Notes: a model not told the origin generated them from the sequence alone. A stretch of 64,000 bases of DNA from Salvator merianae (GCA_003586115.2 QVOM02000119.1:48695428-48759427), one strand, 5' to 3'; counted from the stretch's first letter, positions 12,904 to 25,630 are shown. Numbers and translations are program-made.

Positions 12904-15000
12904 GCCAAAGACTGATCTTCAGTCTTGACAGTGGGAGGTGGGAAGAGGACTCTGAACAGCACACTGCCACATTAAGAATAGAGCTACAAGCACAGTGCTA
13001 TTGTTTAATGCAAAGGGCCAGAGATGTTCTGCATGCAGAGAATCCTCTCATCCTATGCAGATTCTGCTAATGAGGCACAGTGGCAGCATATTTTTGGGAA
13101 AATGTAGTACTTCCTGGAGGTCACTTCTCTGGCTGTACCCCTTCTTTTAAAGTAGCATAGAATTTGGATATATGGCTTCTGAAGAAACTATAGAAGCCAT
13201 GGGCACAGCTATCCATGTTCTGCAGAAGAAATATCTTCAAAAGAAACATAAAAAAGATGACCACTCCCCCAAGACTGGCTTCTGTGGTGTGACTGGCCAT
13301 CCTGCAAGTCAATCACAGAAACCTCAAGACAATCAGGCAAAAGCATTCAGCAACATGCGGAAATCCTTCTGTTAACAATGTATATATGAATGGTTAAAAA
13401 AAAGAATTGGGGGTTGTGGTGAGAAAAACTGCAGTAAAAAGCATATATACAACAGGCTATGAGAGGATATGGTGAGCTCAATCATCCCTCACCCTGATCC
13501 GCTGACTCTGCTCTTTGACATTGCTTCCTGCTGAAAACATCCCTTTGTCTAGTTGTTTGTGCCACAAGACAGATTAATCCCATCAGATTGGTGCAGGAAG
13601 ACACTATTTGAGCTAACAGTGTCCATGCCTCAGGCAAGAGAGCTGCAAGATTAAAATGAAAATGTGGAACTCTAGCTGAATAATTGACCTAATCATTGCA
13701 ACTTGTATACCTGTCCTGGGTCACCTGAATGTTTAGAAATATTTTGTTTATCCTTATTCCCTCCTAGACATTTGGTCCCACACCTGGACAGGTACATTTT
13801 GGAGTATAAGAGTAGATGCCCTCCTCCATTCAGAGTCTTTGCCCTTGTTGAGGTTCACCCTGTTCCCCTGTTGCTCCCAAGATCCCTCCATATCCCTTCT
13901 GTTACAGTCAGGATACATCAAAAGACTGTGTGTGTTGTGTGAATAAGTTCCTACTTCTACAAAGACCACTGCTGAAATCACTGTTGGAATGAAGGAAGAG
14001 ACCTGAGCTGTCTTTTCTACTTTGAAGCTTTGAGCTGCCTATGGGGAGGCCTGACCTTGAATTGCCTGGTGGTAGCAGACTTTAGTTAACTGGTTTCTGA
14101 GTTTCTAATCATCCATTCATGACATTTCATTCACGCAGTTGTCCAAGGAGGCATCTACAGCTGATTATTCCTCAGGTTTCTGAACTCTCTGCCTTTGCTG
14201 TATCTTAACTCAACCTCTGAGGAAGTTCTCCAGAATGCTAGGAACTTAATTGAATTAAAGCTCTTTCCACCACTACTGAGATTGGTCTTAGCCCAACCTG
14301 CTCTGTGAATGTTTGTGTGCTTGTGTTTTGGCAATGCTGTTTCACTGTCTGAACTGTGAAGATTTTCCTGGACCAAGACAAGACCCAAGAAAGGTACAAA
14401 TCCTCCTGTTTCCTCCCTTTACCTTGTTTTCTTACCTGTCATAGTTGGCTTGGAAGAGCTGGAGGAAACCATAGGAAACATGAATATTTGGTTTCAAAAA
14501 AACAACTCAGAAAAAACTGGGTTGAATTGTTGGTTTCAAACAACTAACCAGACAAATGGGCTTGTTTCAAGTTTTAAAAAGCTGAAAATGCAAGTTGGGA
14601 AAGGGAGGAGGTTGACTAAGAAGCAGGAAGGAGGAGAGGTACAACACAAAAGGAGATGAAAAGCTTAGATGCAATATGTGTATCAAGTTTTACAAACCAA
14701 ACACGATAATTTTAGAAATGCTATGGTTAACCAGCTTGAATTTACGAACATGCTTAGTCTTGAGTATCCATTGTATCTGCTCATTCTGGTAAATTTGTAG
14801 ACAAGAACTTGAGGATGCCTTCAGAAAGAGTGAATTATCAGTAATACAAACCTTACGAGAACTATGTGTTGCTGTGATCTTTGCTAAGTGTTTTTATTTG
14901 TTGGAACTGATGCTGACTTACTTTGGAAGAATTTTTTGCTCCTTAATAAGTTTTTTTTTCCTCATGACAACCACTTGTGTATGTGTTGGACCCACTCTGT
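12904..15000. other. no recognisable feature
   Basis: Moderate-GC spacer with several short frames, none with family resemblance or codon-level support. Confidence 0.4.
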
Positions 15001-15018
15001 ATTTTGCCATGGTATGTT

Positions 15019-15136
15019 CCATTTCTGTGGATGAACTATGAAATAAGCCTAAATAGAAGGAAATGCTGTTATATGCTTCTAATAAACAGCATTTCATACT
15101 ATTTAGGCTTATTTCATAGTTCATCCAAAGAAATGG
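15019..15136. repeat. near-perfect 52-bp inverted repeat (hairpin)
   Basis: Arms 15019-15070 and 15085-15136 are complementary at all but about three positions (gatgaactatgaaataagcc against ggcttatttcatagttcatc), with a 14-base loop. There is no obvious flanking duplication. Confidence 0.9.
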
Positions 15137-15321
15137 AAAATGCTTCTTTTAAAAAAATGTACTGCTCAGAGAAGTAGCAGAACGTGTTGGGTGGTACGAT
15201 GCATACAGTGCTCTTGGCAAAAGCAATTTGTAAAGTTTTTCTCCACAGACATATCAGAAGAACTTAGCTTCGTTCAACGTCCATCCTCTATGCTATCCCT
15301 CATCCACCCCAGAAACACCCA

Positions 15322-15744
15322 GGACCTTCTTGCATTGACCAGGTTAGAATGGTAAAATTATACCATTCTAAGCTGGTCAGTACCCCGTGGTGTGGCAGCC
15401 ATTCACACTGTGAGTGCTAGAATAGTCCTGTACTGGATCTCCAGTACTTGCAGTGCAAATGCATGCCTGCTGGCTATGACAGTGGCCACAGAAATGTCCA
15501 GCTGTTGCCATGGTGAGCAGGATATGGTGTGCAACTCCACAGCTGCAGCCGCACAGTGACCTTGCAGCATTTGCACCCAGAAGAAGGTGCAAACACTGCT
15601 GACTGGGAGCAATCCAGCTGCCCCCAGTTAAGCTGTGGACAGCGTTTCAGCTGTCCACAGCTAGTAACATCTAGGGTGATGTGCAAATGCACTTCACCAG
15701 TAAGCATCCAGACACTCACTAATGGGGGAGTGCGAACAGGCCCT
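15322..15744. mobile_element. non-autonomous hAT-like element, copy 1
   Basis: Homologous along its length to 38892-39311: tagaatggtaaaattataccattct hairpin near the left end, then gtcctgtact, tgcaaatgc, tgcacccagaagaaggtgca, gggagcaatccagctgc and aagctgtggacag. The right end gtgcgaacaggccct is an imperfect inverse of the left end. Confidence 0.65.
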
Positions 15745-16195
15745 CATATTGTTCCAAGTTTTAAGATGCAGAACTACCAAGTAGTCCACCACACATTTGC
15801 CATAACTTCCCTTGAAAATGTGTCCTCAAATTATTATACAGACTGACTTGTGTCTTCACAATCACCTCAACAATTATCCTTCCTCCAGTTCTATTGCTCT
15901 CTAATGAAGGTCCCAGCTACACCTAAGTTTTACTCTACATCTGATCCACATAAGAGAATATTCTGATCCAGAATAAGAGAACGATCAACAAAGTGACAAG
16001 CCATTTTTTCTCCACATTACCAAACGAAGAGGTGAATTTTCTGGATTAGATGAAGAGGAAGGAAAACTGTTAGTCGTTTTACTGATATTTCCTCTCACTC
16101 TGAAAGTAGATTGAAGGTGGATTAAAGCTCTAAGTGGCAACTTCTGTACAAGTACCACTGCTCAAGGGTCACTTCATTGCAAAACTAGATCTGGC

Positions 16196-16378
16196 CAGCG
16201 GATGCCAGCGGCTTTAAGGGCGGGTGTTCACACCCTGTGGAAAGTGTGCCATGGCTGTTGGCAGGGCCTCTGTCATGACCTGTTGTGACAGTATGGAGGC
16301 ATGGAGGCCCTGCCAATAGCCATGGTGTGCTTTCCGGAGGGTGCAAACACCCACCCTTAAAGTCAGCCACCGCCGCTG
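16196..16378. mobile_element. fold-back hAT-like MITE with 8-bp target duplication
   Basis: Starts cagcggatgccagcgg and ends in its imperfect inverse (ccaccgccgctg). Internal arms include gccatggctgttggcagggc against gccctgccaatagccatgg. It is flanked by gatctggc at 16188-16195 and 16379-16386, a perfect 8-bp duplication. Confidence 0.85.
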
Positions 16379-16420
16379 GATCTGGCATTCCTTATGGGAA
16401 TTTATGTATACATTTTCCAA

Positions 16421-16590
16421 GGACTGCCTGTAGCTCAGTGGTAGAACAACTGCCTGGAAAGCAGGGGTTCACAGGTTTGGTTCCCAGCATCTCCTAAGAA
16501 GGAAGTAGTGGCAACCCCCTTCTATACTGCCAAGAAAAATGCATGGATGGACTCAACCCCAATGCAACAGCACCTAACAGCAGCATATAT
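16421..16590 (+). mobile_element. tRNA-derived SINE (Sauria-type, BovB-like tail)
   Basis: Head: ctgtagctcagtggtagaac is a pol III A box. A tRNA-like B box region follows (caggtttggttcccagcatc). The end (ggactcaaccccaatgcaacagcacctaac) resembles the BovB 3' end by which such SINEs are mobilised. It is not a functional tRNA gene because the stems do not close. Confidence 0.75.
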
Positions 16591-17339
16591 TTCCCAAGGT
16601 AAACAAAAGCAAGTAGGAAAGAGGTAACATCAGGACCAGACTAGGATAAGAGGAAAAATTCATTTCTTTCCTGCCATGGTTTCATCTCTTTTCAGTTGCT
16701 CTGTATAAACAGAGGGCCCTTTGGTCTCAATACAGATATTGTACCAGTTTTCAAGGCCCAATTGCCAACAGACTGTGACAGTGCAGGGATATACAGCACT
16801 CTATCTCTGTTTTTCTATCTCTTTGTTTTTCTAATTCCTTTCCTCCCTCACTCTTCAGGTCCTAAAAACTAAGAAAGGAACATAAATAATGGAAAGAAAT
16901 GCCTGCTGAAAGCTTATCTAAAAATACCATACATGGTTCTAATTCTGGCTGTGGAATATGCCTGGAAGCAGCATTACTGTAAATAGCACTAGTATTTCAT
17001 ATACGCTGGGCTACCTTAAAATGGTTCGTGAAGTTTTATATGAAGTATAATTAATGCCTAACAGTCTTCTCCTGTTCTCAGACAATAAGACCATTTATTA
17101 ACTGCATTTATTATTATTATACTTAAAATGAGGCATATTCAATACATCATTAATGGACAGATCCAAAAATATTATACTTTAGTGAGTAATGCTGATCTAT
17201 AAAAGGAAACAGACCTTTTTAGCATGAGGTCACAGTTGAAAATAATTCTGTATTGAAGGGGAGAGGGGAGAAACACCCCTAACTCTTACTGTAAGCCTCT
17301 TAGAAACTGAACTTTTAACGGCTTATCCACTGCACTCTG

Positions 17340-18004
17340 AGTGTGGCCAGGTTCTCACTTATGGGCTTGGAATTGTCCCTGCACAAACAATTCCAGGCTG
17401 GTGAAGCACAGGAACAGCTGAGGCCATTTGCACCTAGAGTGCTGGAACAGGCCCAGTCCTGCACAGCAGCTCTAGGAATGAAAACAGCAGGCATCCCCGT
17501 CTGTTCCTGGCTGGACATCCTGACGTTGGATAGCTCACCCACCCTCGCTGTGATTGGTGAGGGGGCATTGCGTCCAGTGTGTGGGGGCAGTTCTAGTCTT
17601 GAGGTTCAGAGCTTCAACCCCTGAAAGTTCAAACGTCAAGGCACTTCACCTTGCACCATCGGAAATGATGTGAACACACCGTTCCCATTGCCATCTTCCA
17701 AAATGTTCCAAAAGAGGCTCATACAACTCCAGGGCAACTGAGGCTGTGGCATTCTAAAGGATGCTGTGGGATGTTCCAAACAGGCCCGTAGCCAGCTCCA
17801 TATATATGGGGGGAGGCCATCACAAATTTGGGGGTGAATGAGTAATATGTCACATTTTTTCTGTAACAATTCTAAATTAGTATAATAGAAAAATACACAG
17901 GACAAGCTTTTGGAGGGGGGGGGCAAAAAATAAGGGGGGACTGGCCCCCTTCTGCCTCCGCTGGCTACCGGCCTGGTTCCAAAAGGTAAGTACAAACAGG
18001 CCCT
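17340..18004. mobile_element. larger non-autonomous hAT-like element hosting a second one
   Basis: The right end (ggtaagtacaaacaggccctt) resembles the ends of the 15322/38892 family, and the left end (ccaggttctcacttatgggc) is its rough inverse. The 17781-17975 element sits inside it. Outer boundaries are approximate. Confidence 0.45.
17781..17975. mobile_element. 195-bp hAT-like MITE with perfect 8-bp duplication
   Basis: Terminal inverted repeats caggcccgtagccagc and gctggctaccggcctg differ at one position. It is flanked on both sides by gttccaaa (17773-17780, 17976-17983). Confidence 0.9.
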
Positions 18005-18358
18005 TAATTCCTAATTATTTGGAAAGTAATATAACAGTGACATCAAAAAGGGCCAGAGTTCATAAAATGTCATCTAAACAATCTGAGATAAAAGAAGACC
18101 AAAACTTGCTTTATATCCACATGGAAACCACTATATGACTATATGCCACATCCGGAAGACTATGATTTGCCATCAAAACACTCATTGGAATTATGGGCAC
18201 ATTTTTTACATTGAGGTAAAAAAAAAATCTATGGCAAAGATGAAGTGTGAAAACAGAAACACTATAACAGTATGGATACTGTTCATTGAACTTTGTTTCA
18301 GACTAGAGAGTTTTATATGTCCAGTTGCACAAACTTGGACTTATGCTATTTTTATGTT

Positions 18359-18936
18359 TGTCCTGTTGGACTGGGCGCCGAGAGGAGGGGCTGCTAATAG
18401 CGTTGAATGAGCAGACAGTCTTGCCTTACCGTGCACGCAGAGCGTTAGAACGAAGTCTGTATCGCCAGTCCAGGGTCAGAAAAGACAGTATCAGAAGCAC
18501 AGGTTCAAGGATGATCCAGGAGGCAAGGTCACAAGTCAGAAAACCGGTCAGGAGCCAGGGAACTCAAACGAGGAGTCAGGAGGTCACCAAGAAAAGGACA
18601 GATTGCCAGCAACAGGTTGCATGGGTCTGTTTTGGCTTTTTATCCTTCTGAATCAGGCTCAGAGTCAGCCAGGTGGGAAGGGCGGGGGCAGCATTCTTTA
18701 CTTTCTTGTTGCTGTCTTAAAGCCCTACGCCTCTTCACCTTTTACAGCCTGTGTTGGCTGGCGAGGGGTCTCTCCAACTCTCCAACTTTGACCCCAAGGA
18801 AGACACGGGTCCTGCAGAGTCTGTCCCAGTGGGGTCAGGGTCCTCTGGCCCTGAAGGACTCTTATGTTCCAGTGCCTGGTCCTCCTCTGAGGATTCAGAG
18901 GACTCAGCTTTCTCAGGCGCAGGGCAGGGCATGACA
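18359..18936 (-). mobile_element. solo LTR
   Basis: Read on the minus strand the 578-bp unit begins TGTCATGCCC and ends CCAACAGGACA. It has a TATA-like GGATAAAAAGCC (plus 18633-18646) about halfway. Flanks are atgtt and atatt, a 5-bp duplication with one mismatch. No internal retroelement coding sequence lies next to it, so it is probably the product of LTR-LTR recombination. Confidence 0.7.
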
Positions 18937-18939
18937 ATA

Positions 18940-20315
18940 TTGTACTGAATTGTTTCTTTTTTGATGATAAAAAAAATCTAATGGGGTAAATTACCGACAC
19001 TGCTCCTGTCTGGGAAGTTGACTCCTTGCCCCAAGGACTCAATTTGAAGGCCCAAATTGCACCTGAAATCAGTGCTGTGGCCATCTGGTCACATTTCTGA
19101 TCCTACTCAGTGAGTCTGGGCATGGGTTTTGCTGCTTTGGATGATGTTCTGTCCTCAGCAGCATCCCATGCTCTGTAACAAAGCCTCAGGCATATATCTG
19201 AGTCTCAATGACCCCCACAGGGGCTTGTGTGGCTCCATCCCAGCAACAAGGCATGGTGTGGATGGTGCCCTTGTTAAATCCAGAACTTCAAATTGAAACT
19301 GCAGTGATAACGCGTTTCTGCTTAAAAGTCCAGCTGATCATTCAAGACACTGTGAAACTAGCGACCTTCCTGCTCTACTGCTACAGACAGGGGACTACAG
19401 ACCTCCCTTCCACACGTTAATGCAGAATACCAAAGACTCTGCACACCACCAGTAAGCTGCATCCACAAAGGACAGAGGATGATCCAACTCAAGGAGTCCT
19501 TGCTCTGGAACACGGGTAGACCTCAATATTGAGGTCTATTGGTAGACCAACAGTCTGGAACATGGATGTGTGCTGTTTTTTGGAGTACTGGGGGACCCAT
19601 TTCAGCAGCACACCACCAAAGTAGATTCCCCAGGGGCTCTGAGGCTAGAAACTTTCATTCCCAGCCCTTCGGAATCCTTGGAGGCTAGCTCCAAAGCTCA
19701 TGCAAGTTCCAGGGCCAGTGCAGGATCTGATCCGGACCAGCATTGTCATGCAGACGACACTGTTCCAGACCATGCTATGCTGTGGTCTGGATTAGCGGGT
19801 CTCACTGGTCCAGACCCACTGACCCTGATCAGAGATGGTAGTGCCCTAGAGCTATGAAACTAGAGCTATAAACTACGTGATTTAAGCTGTCCCAGCTTTT
19901 ACCAGCACTTATTTCTTTAATATGGAAGAACATCCTAGATCACTATTGCTCCAACAATGCTGGTTTCTATTTCATTTCTGAGCAAAATTGAAGATGATGA
20001 CTTTGGCATTCAGAGCTCTTGTGAGCCGTATGCCTCCCATGTGACTTGGCTTGAGATCTTTCAATATCTTTCTGAGGTCTTGCTGTTACTCAGTGTCCCT
20101 AACTAAAAATAGCAGAAGAAAGTTGCTGTGCTTCTTGCTTTGTCTCCCACTCCGCAGACCAGGATGGTATAGTCAATACAGTGACAAATTAATGCTTGAG
20201 AAACTAGGATTCTATACTCCACTGAGCCATGAAATGCTCAGTATTTTCATGAAGATAAAATGGAAAGCAAGAGAGAACCATTATTATGGAAAAGAGAAGC
20301 AAGATCAGAAAGACT
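18940..20315. other. unclassified tract with a 22-bp perfect palindrome
   Basis: No family recognised. At 19517-19538 the core gacctcaatattgaggtc plus two flanking bases each side reads the same on both strands. aggtctattggt here recurs at 36829, so part may be a low-copy repeat. Confidence 0.4.
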
Positions 20316-20318
20316 TTT

Positions 20319-20499
20319 GGGCCCTTTCTGCACTGGGCCTTATTCTGAATTATATTCTGGGATAGGGACCTGCCGACCTCATGCTAATGGAGACTAGAGC
20401 AGAACTTGCCCAGGACCTGCCATAGTCTACACTAGCATGTGGACAGAGGTCCTTATTCCGAGATATAATCTAAAATAAGACCAAGTGCAGAACGGGTCC
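20319..20499. mobile_element. hAT-like MITE, full-length copy
   Basis: Left end gggccctttctgcactgggc and right end gtgcagaacgggtcc are imperfect inverted repeats. The subterminal parts cattattctgaattatattct / gagatataatctaaaataag also pair. It is the intact relative of the pieces at 3655 and 4042. I could not find a clean target duplication. Confidence 0.65.
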
Positions 20500-21306
20500 A
20501 AAGAAGCTTCAATGCTAGAGGGGAAGTAATAGCAGTGGCATCACTGGCTAAAGATGCTCCTGCTCTCTCCTTCCTTCACTGCTATTCAGTGAGAGAAAGG
20601 AAAGAACTGTGAGAACTGCTGCTGCTTTTCTACAGATCAGAAGTAAACTGTAGAGTTGTCTGAAGTGGAACTGTCCAGTACAACTGCCTTGAGATGTCCT
20701 CACTGCATAGACCTGTACAGGGAAAATACTACTGTCCCTCTGAATGAGGTGCATGAGAGCACACTACTGTTTAGGACTAACAGCCAAATCAACTGGCAGA
20801 ATCTGGCATTCTTCAAAACCAAAAGCAGCTGATTGTCCAGAGTAATCAACTCCTCAACAGTCTGAAGTATTGATCTAAGCAGTCGCCTGTCTGACAAGGA
20901 ACACACTCACTGTGCCTGCTGCTGCACCTGTCAAGCAGCAGATGCAGAAGCAGGGCAGCTAAGGGCATGCTCAGCCAATTTTGCAATAGGAAATGAGAAT
21001 TACAGAAGTGTCATGGAACCTAATAAGTAACAGTTGTCTGCTGTCCAGGTACTAATGACCAAAACCCTGTATTGCCTATTGTTATGATTCTTTGAAGTCC
21101 ACTCCAAACAGATTTCAGTTTGTTTCTCTTCTCTTCTGCTAGGTTATGTTAACTGGAGGTGCATGAAGTTTTAATATGTTTATAAGATGTTTCTGTTTGG
21201 TCAGTGCAGCAGCCTGGCCAGAAATTGCCGAACTAATTATCCTAGCTGTAGAAAAAGCCTTTAAACAGCCAAATGTGACTAATTAGTTGGCTGATTTTGG
21301 CAACCC

Positions 21307-21376
21307 TGCAGTGCAGTGGAGTGCAGTGGAGTGCAGTGCAGTGCAGTGCAGTGCAGTGCAGTGCAGTGCAGTGCAG
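21307..21376. repeat. GTGCA/CAGTG pentanucleotide array
   Basis: About 14 units of gtgca, with two gtgga variants at the left end, in otherwise non-repetitive sequence. Confidence 0.9.
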
Positions 21377-23025
21377 CACACAGGGGAATCTATCAACTAC
21401 ACCCTTATGTCTGGTCTGAGATTGCAGATAAAATTCCAGTTCGAGTAGGTTGGGAGCCCAGCAGAGCATCAATGTTTCAATCAACATTGACTGAACAACT
21501 CTGCGCTAGAGCGAGCAAACAAAAATGGAGGCATAGAACACAATTAGAATACTGGGCATTTTAGAAGAGACACAGCATACTAAGCAGCAGTATAAAGATT
21601 TGTTTCTGCCATTGCTTTTAAAAAAAAAAAAAGAAGGCAAATGGAGGATGTCTCCCAATAGAAGACAAACATACCTTCAAAGCAGAGAAATATATTCCAC
21701 GAAAGAGGTGGCATGTCCTTTGGTTCGGCTTGCCCACTCCTGAATAATCCCATTTTTGAGTGAAGGCTACACCAGGGAGCAAAGCTTGGCATGATTCAAC
21801 CTCTCATCGTACTGACTTGCTGTTGGATAAACAAACTGGCCAGGCTTCCAGGTCTGGGAGGCAGCAGCTGGATATGATGGGATGATATATCAGGCCAAGC
21901 ATTCCATTTGCATATCCAGGGCCATCAGAAATGGAGGGGCTCCAGGAGACAAGCCAAATGGAGGAAAATGCTACCCAATTCCAGCAATGCTCAATTAGAG
22001 AATGCCAGATTTTAATTGTTATTAGCTGGTATGATCTGTACCACTTTTTCTTTTCTTTTTTTTTTAAATGTACTTTTTCATTCAGACTTGGGGTTAACAG
22101 CATGTTCCTGCCCTAACAGTTCATTTTTATAGCTTTTATATTCTAGGTTTATTGTTATTTTTCCATCATTTTTTAAAATGAATTTTTAATACAGAATTTT
22201 GTGGCTTTCATCTGTCTTTTGATTTATCCATTTGGTAAATGGGTGGATTACAAATGTAAATCAACAAGAATGCAAAAAAGGAATAAGAACTCAGAAGGAC
22301 AAAAAGAATTGCTTAAAGAAGGAATTGGAGAGGTATGAGCAGAAGCTTATAAAAGAAACAGAGAAAATGATGAGAAGAGTCAACCAGATACAAATCCTTC
22401 TTTACTTATTCCACACATGGGATCACAGCCAACACCAGATGTCTCATGGCTACAAAGCCGAACACTTGAATCATCTGTGCCTTCCCTTCTTCTACCTGGA
22501 TTTACTTTTCTACTTAAGCTTGCTCCCACATCAAACGTTTTCATGAGTGTGCTGTTGAAAACACTTCCATGTTCTGGTTTCATTTATCATAATATTAACC
22601 AAAAAATGATTTCTTTGAAGTCATAAGGGATATTCTGAATTCCTAGTGCTGTGAATCAGAGGTCCATTTTCCTTTCAGTTTTAATATAAGTGAAGCCTGC
22701 AGGCAGGTTGGGAATTCAGCCCACATTAGACATGGACATATGCATAATTTTCTGGCAGCTAATGCTTCTGTGAGCCTCATCTGGGCCAATCAGCATGGAA
22801 AGGGAATGTAACATTAGCCAGGCCTAGAGAAGAAGCAAACAGTCCATAAAAGTGCTTCTTGTACTTTTATGTCCTGTGTTTTTTCAAATTGTAAAAATAT
22901 GTGGCAGATTCTCAACATGCAAGAAGCATTTTGAGACATGGAGAATGTGAACTACAGGTTTCGCTCTTCAAGGAGTGGGGAAAGTTAAAAAAATTGGAAA
23001 AAGCAATTACAAGAAAGGAAACAGA
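21377..23025. other. no recognisable feature
   Basis: AT-rich spacer with A- and T-runs near 21618 and 22055. No frame with family resemblance. Confidence 0.4.
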
Positions 23026-23030
23026 CATTT

Positions 23031-23200
23031 AGGGTGATTCTACCCTGCCAATTATACGGATCAGTAAGTGTACTAGAAGTCTCCCTTCTGTGCATGGTGA
23101 GGTCAAAGGAAGGTTCTGGGCTGCCTAAAGATACCAGTATGTGAAAGCTTCCAGTATGCTTGCTGGTCCAATATACCAGCCAGTTCAGAACTACCCTTAG
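23031..23200. mobile_element. MITE, family of 30451-30571
   Basis: Shares tactagaag, ctcccttctg, tgctggtcca and tataccagccagt with the copy at 30451. Ends gtgattctaccctgcca and cagttcagaactaccctta are rough inverses. Confidence 0.55.
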
Positions 23201-24566
23201 TGGGAGCTTCTAACACATTCTGCACACTCAAAAATCAGTTTTGATCACAATAAACTGTTAATTGTCTTGGGCTGAAATTTAGATTGTTAAATTCTTTGGG
23301 TCATGAAATTGACTTTTTGAACCATTAGCACAGTAATGATGCCATATAAATATATTTTTAAATGCTATTATGAACATGATTCCTACAATCTCCACCCCAG
23401 CCATTGAAGGGGAAGGATTAGTTACCTTGTAATAGGCTCTTCAACCAAAAACATTAGGATTTTTTTCTTGAAGCCTGATCCTTACTATGTGTTCAATGTT
23501 TACAGTAAATAAAAGCAACAACAAAAATCAAATTAAAAATATCAATCCTCAACATATTGTTTCCTCATTAAATTTAACTGATGGATTGTTCCTTAGTCAT
23601 GGTGAAAAATGATATTTTAAAGGTCACTTGTGATCCCTGAAACACTGCAGGATTGTGTAAATACTCTGGAAGTTAGTGAACGATGCCATTTTTAAAAATG
23701 GAAAATTGATCACATTCACATTTGTTCCATAGATTATTAATTTTCCTGACTGCAAATTATTTTACAATTAAAATGGACAAGAAAGCTACAACATATTTAA
23801 TTTTGTAAAAGGAAAATCGAATCTTCAGTTTTCTGTAGTACCTATGGAAAAAAAGTGATTCCCAGAAAGGAAGACAAAAATTATTTTTAATAACCATGTT
23901 GTGGCAGGAATAGATGGACTGTCATTATCTAAATGTGGATGATAAAAAACTACAATTTGTTCTATACAACATTAAGCCAAAAAGTTCAGCCCGGCAGGAT
24001 GGTTTACATTGGATTATTCTAAAACATGAAGTTGCACCTGACATGTATGTTAAATGTATACATGCTAGTCCTGCCACTTATGGCTAGATATGAATCTGTT
24101 TTTCATCCATGTGGTATTTTGTGCCATGTTTTGGCACAAATATTGTAAAAATTGTGCAATATACACACTTTATTATGCACAATTTCTGTCACAAGTAAAT
24201 AAATAATAAATCAAAGTTTATCGCAATCTTTGATCAGACTTTGCAAAACTGAACATCTAAAAGTAACAAATGCTTTGGTGGTCATTAAAACTAAAGCTGT
24301 TAATTGCTATTGCTAATATATTAATTCCTAAGTCCAATAACTGCTAAACAAAACTTGTTTAGTGATAAATACCATCATGTGGCTCTAACAGTAAAAAAAC
24401 CCACATAAAATTCATCTGTGTTGTTGGATGCGGGCAAATTGTGCTTGCTATTTACATTTCTTTGGGCACTGTTTGTATGAAATATGTGCTTTTCATAATT
24501 CATACCTATTGGCAAGCGTTATATAGAAAAGCCTCTTTGGCGCAAATCCTCCTGTTGCTAGCTTCC

Positions 24567-25614
24567 TTTTTTAAAAAAATAATTTTATTATAAAATATTT
24601 ACATTATTTTATACAGCTGCTTCCCCCCCATTCCTCATTTCCCATACCATTCCCAATCACAATTGGAAGATTCTATGCAATTTCTGCTTTAATTCATTGC
24701 TCCCCAAGCTGGTCTCCAGATGTGCTCTTACTTTTTTCCATTTCTCCTTTGCTCTCTTTTTCATTGTTTGTAGATTATAGGTGCCTTTGATTTCCCATGT
24801 TATTTGAAATGTCATTTGAGTCATGATATAATTATGCCATTTCTGCTTTGTCCACTTTTGAGAATCTTTCCAGCTGCTGTTATTAAGCTGCTCTATTATT
24901 GTCTTATCCTCTTCACTGACTTCATACCCTTTAATGGAATGGACTATTCACATTTATTTTGTTAATATTATATGTTTCTGTACTATCTTATTGATTTCAA
25001 CTTCTATCATTCTCCACAATTCTTTTACTTCATTGCATTCCCAAAACAAATGTATAAAACTTCCTTTACGTGGACATCCATGCCAACAGTATGAATTAGA
25101 TAACCTAACTATGTACACTATTTGGCATGGTGTCCTATACCATATATATAATATTTTCTTTCTTAATTCCTTCACTTTATTTTGTTTCTGTTTTTTTAAT
25201 TATTTTTAAGTTCATTTCTATCCTTAAATTCTCTTTCCATAGTATCTATAGTTTTCACTCTATTTTATCTCACATTCCACTTACTAATTTGTAAATTTTT
25301 CCTCCTATTCCTTTTCCTCTCTGTAAACCATATTAAATTACCACTTCAAAAGGGTTATTTTTTAAATATTTTTTTTAATATCCGTTTCATTCATGAAACT
25401 CACATTTCCCCTTATTTGCAGTCATTTATATCTTCCTAAAATTTCTTCCAGTTTTTCTAAGTTTTGGCTTCTTCATAGAAGTTTTCTATTCTCCACATTC
25501 CATGGTTCTTTAACTTTTCCAAATCGTAATTACTATTAATCATCTCAATTGTTGCTAATTTAGAATCTTCCTTTACTAGTTTATTCCACCATGTGTCCTA
25601 TACTGATAATGACC
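24567..25614 (-). mobile_element. 5'-truncated L1 LINE with 16-bp target-site duplication
   Basis: The minus frame near 24954-25175 encodes the L1 ORF2 C-terminal motif YCWHGCPRKGSFIHLFWEC, typical of L1 (CWrGC..kG...H..W.C). The T-rich left edge is the poly(A) end. cctgttgctagcttcc occurs at 24551-24566 and again at 25615-25630, directly abutting the element: a perfect 16-bp duplication. The open part is short and the copy is dead. Confidence 0.9.
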
Positions 25615-25630
25615 CCTGTTGCTAGCTTCC

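Noticed and set aside
16421..16500. possible tRNA gene
   Set aside because: A and B boxes are present but the stems do not close, and a SINE body and BovB-like tail follow.
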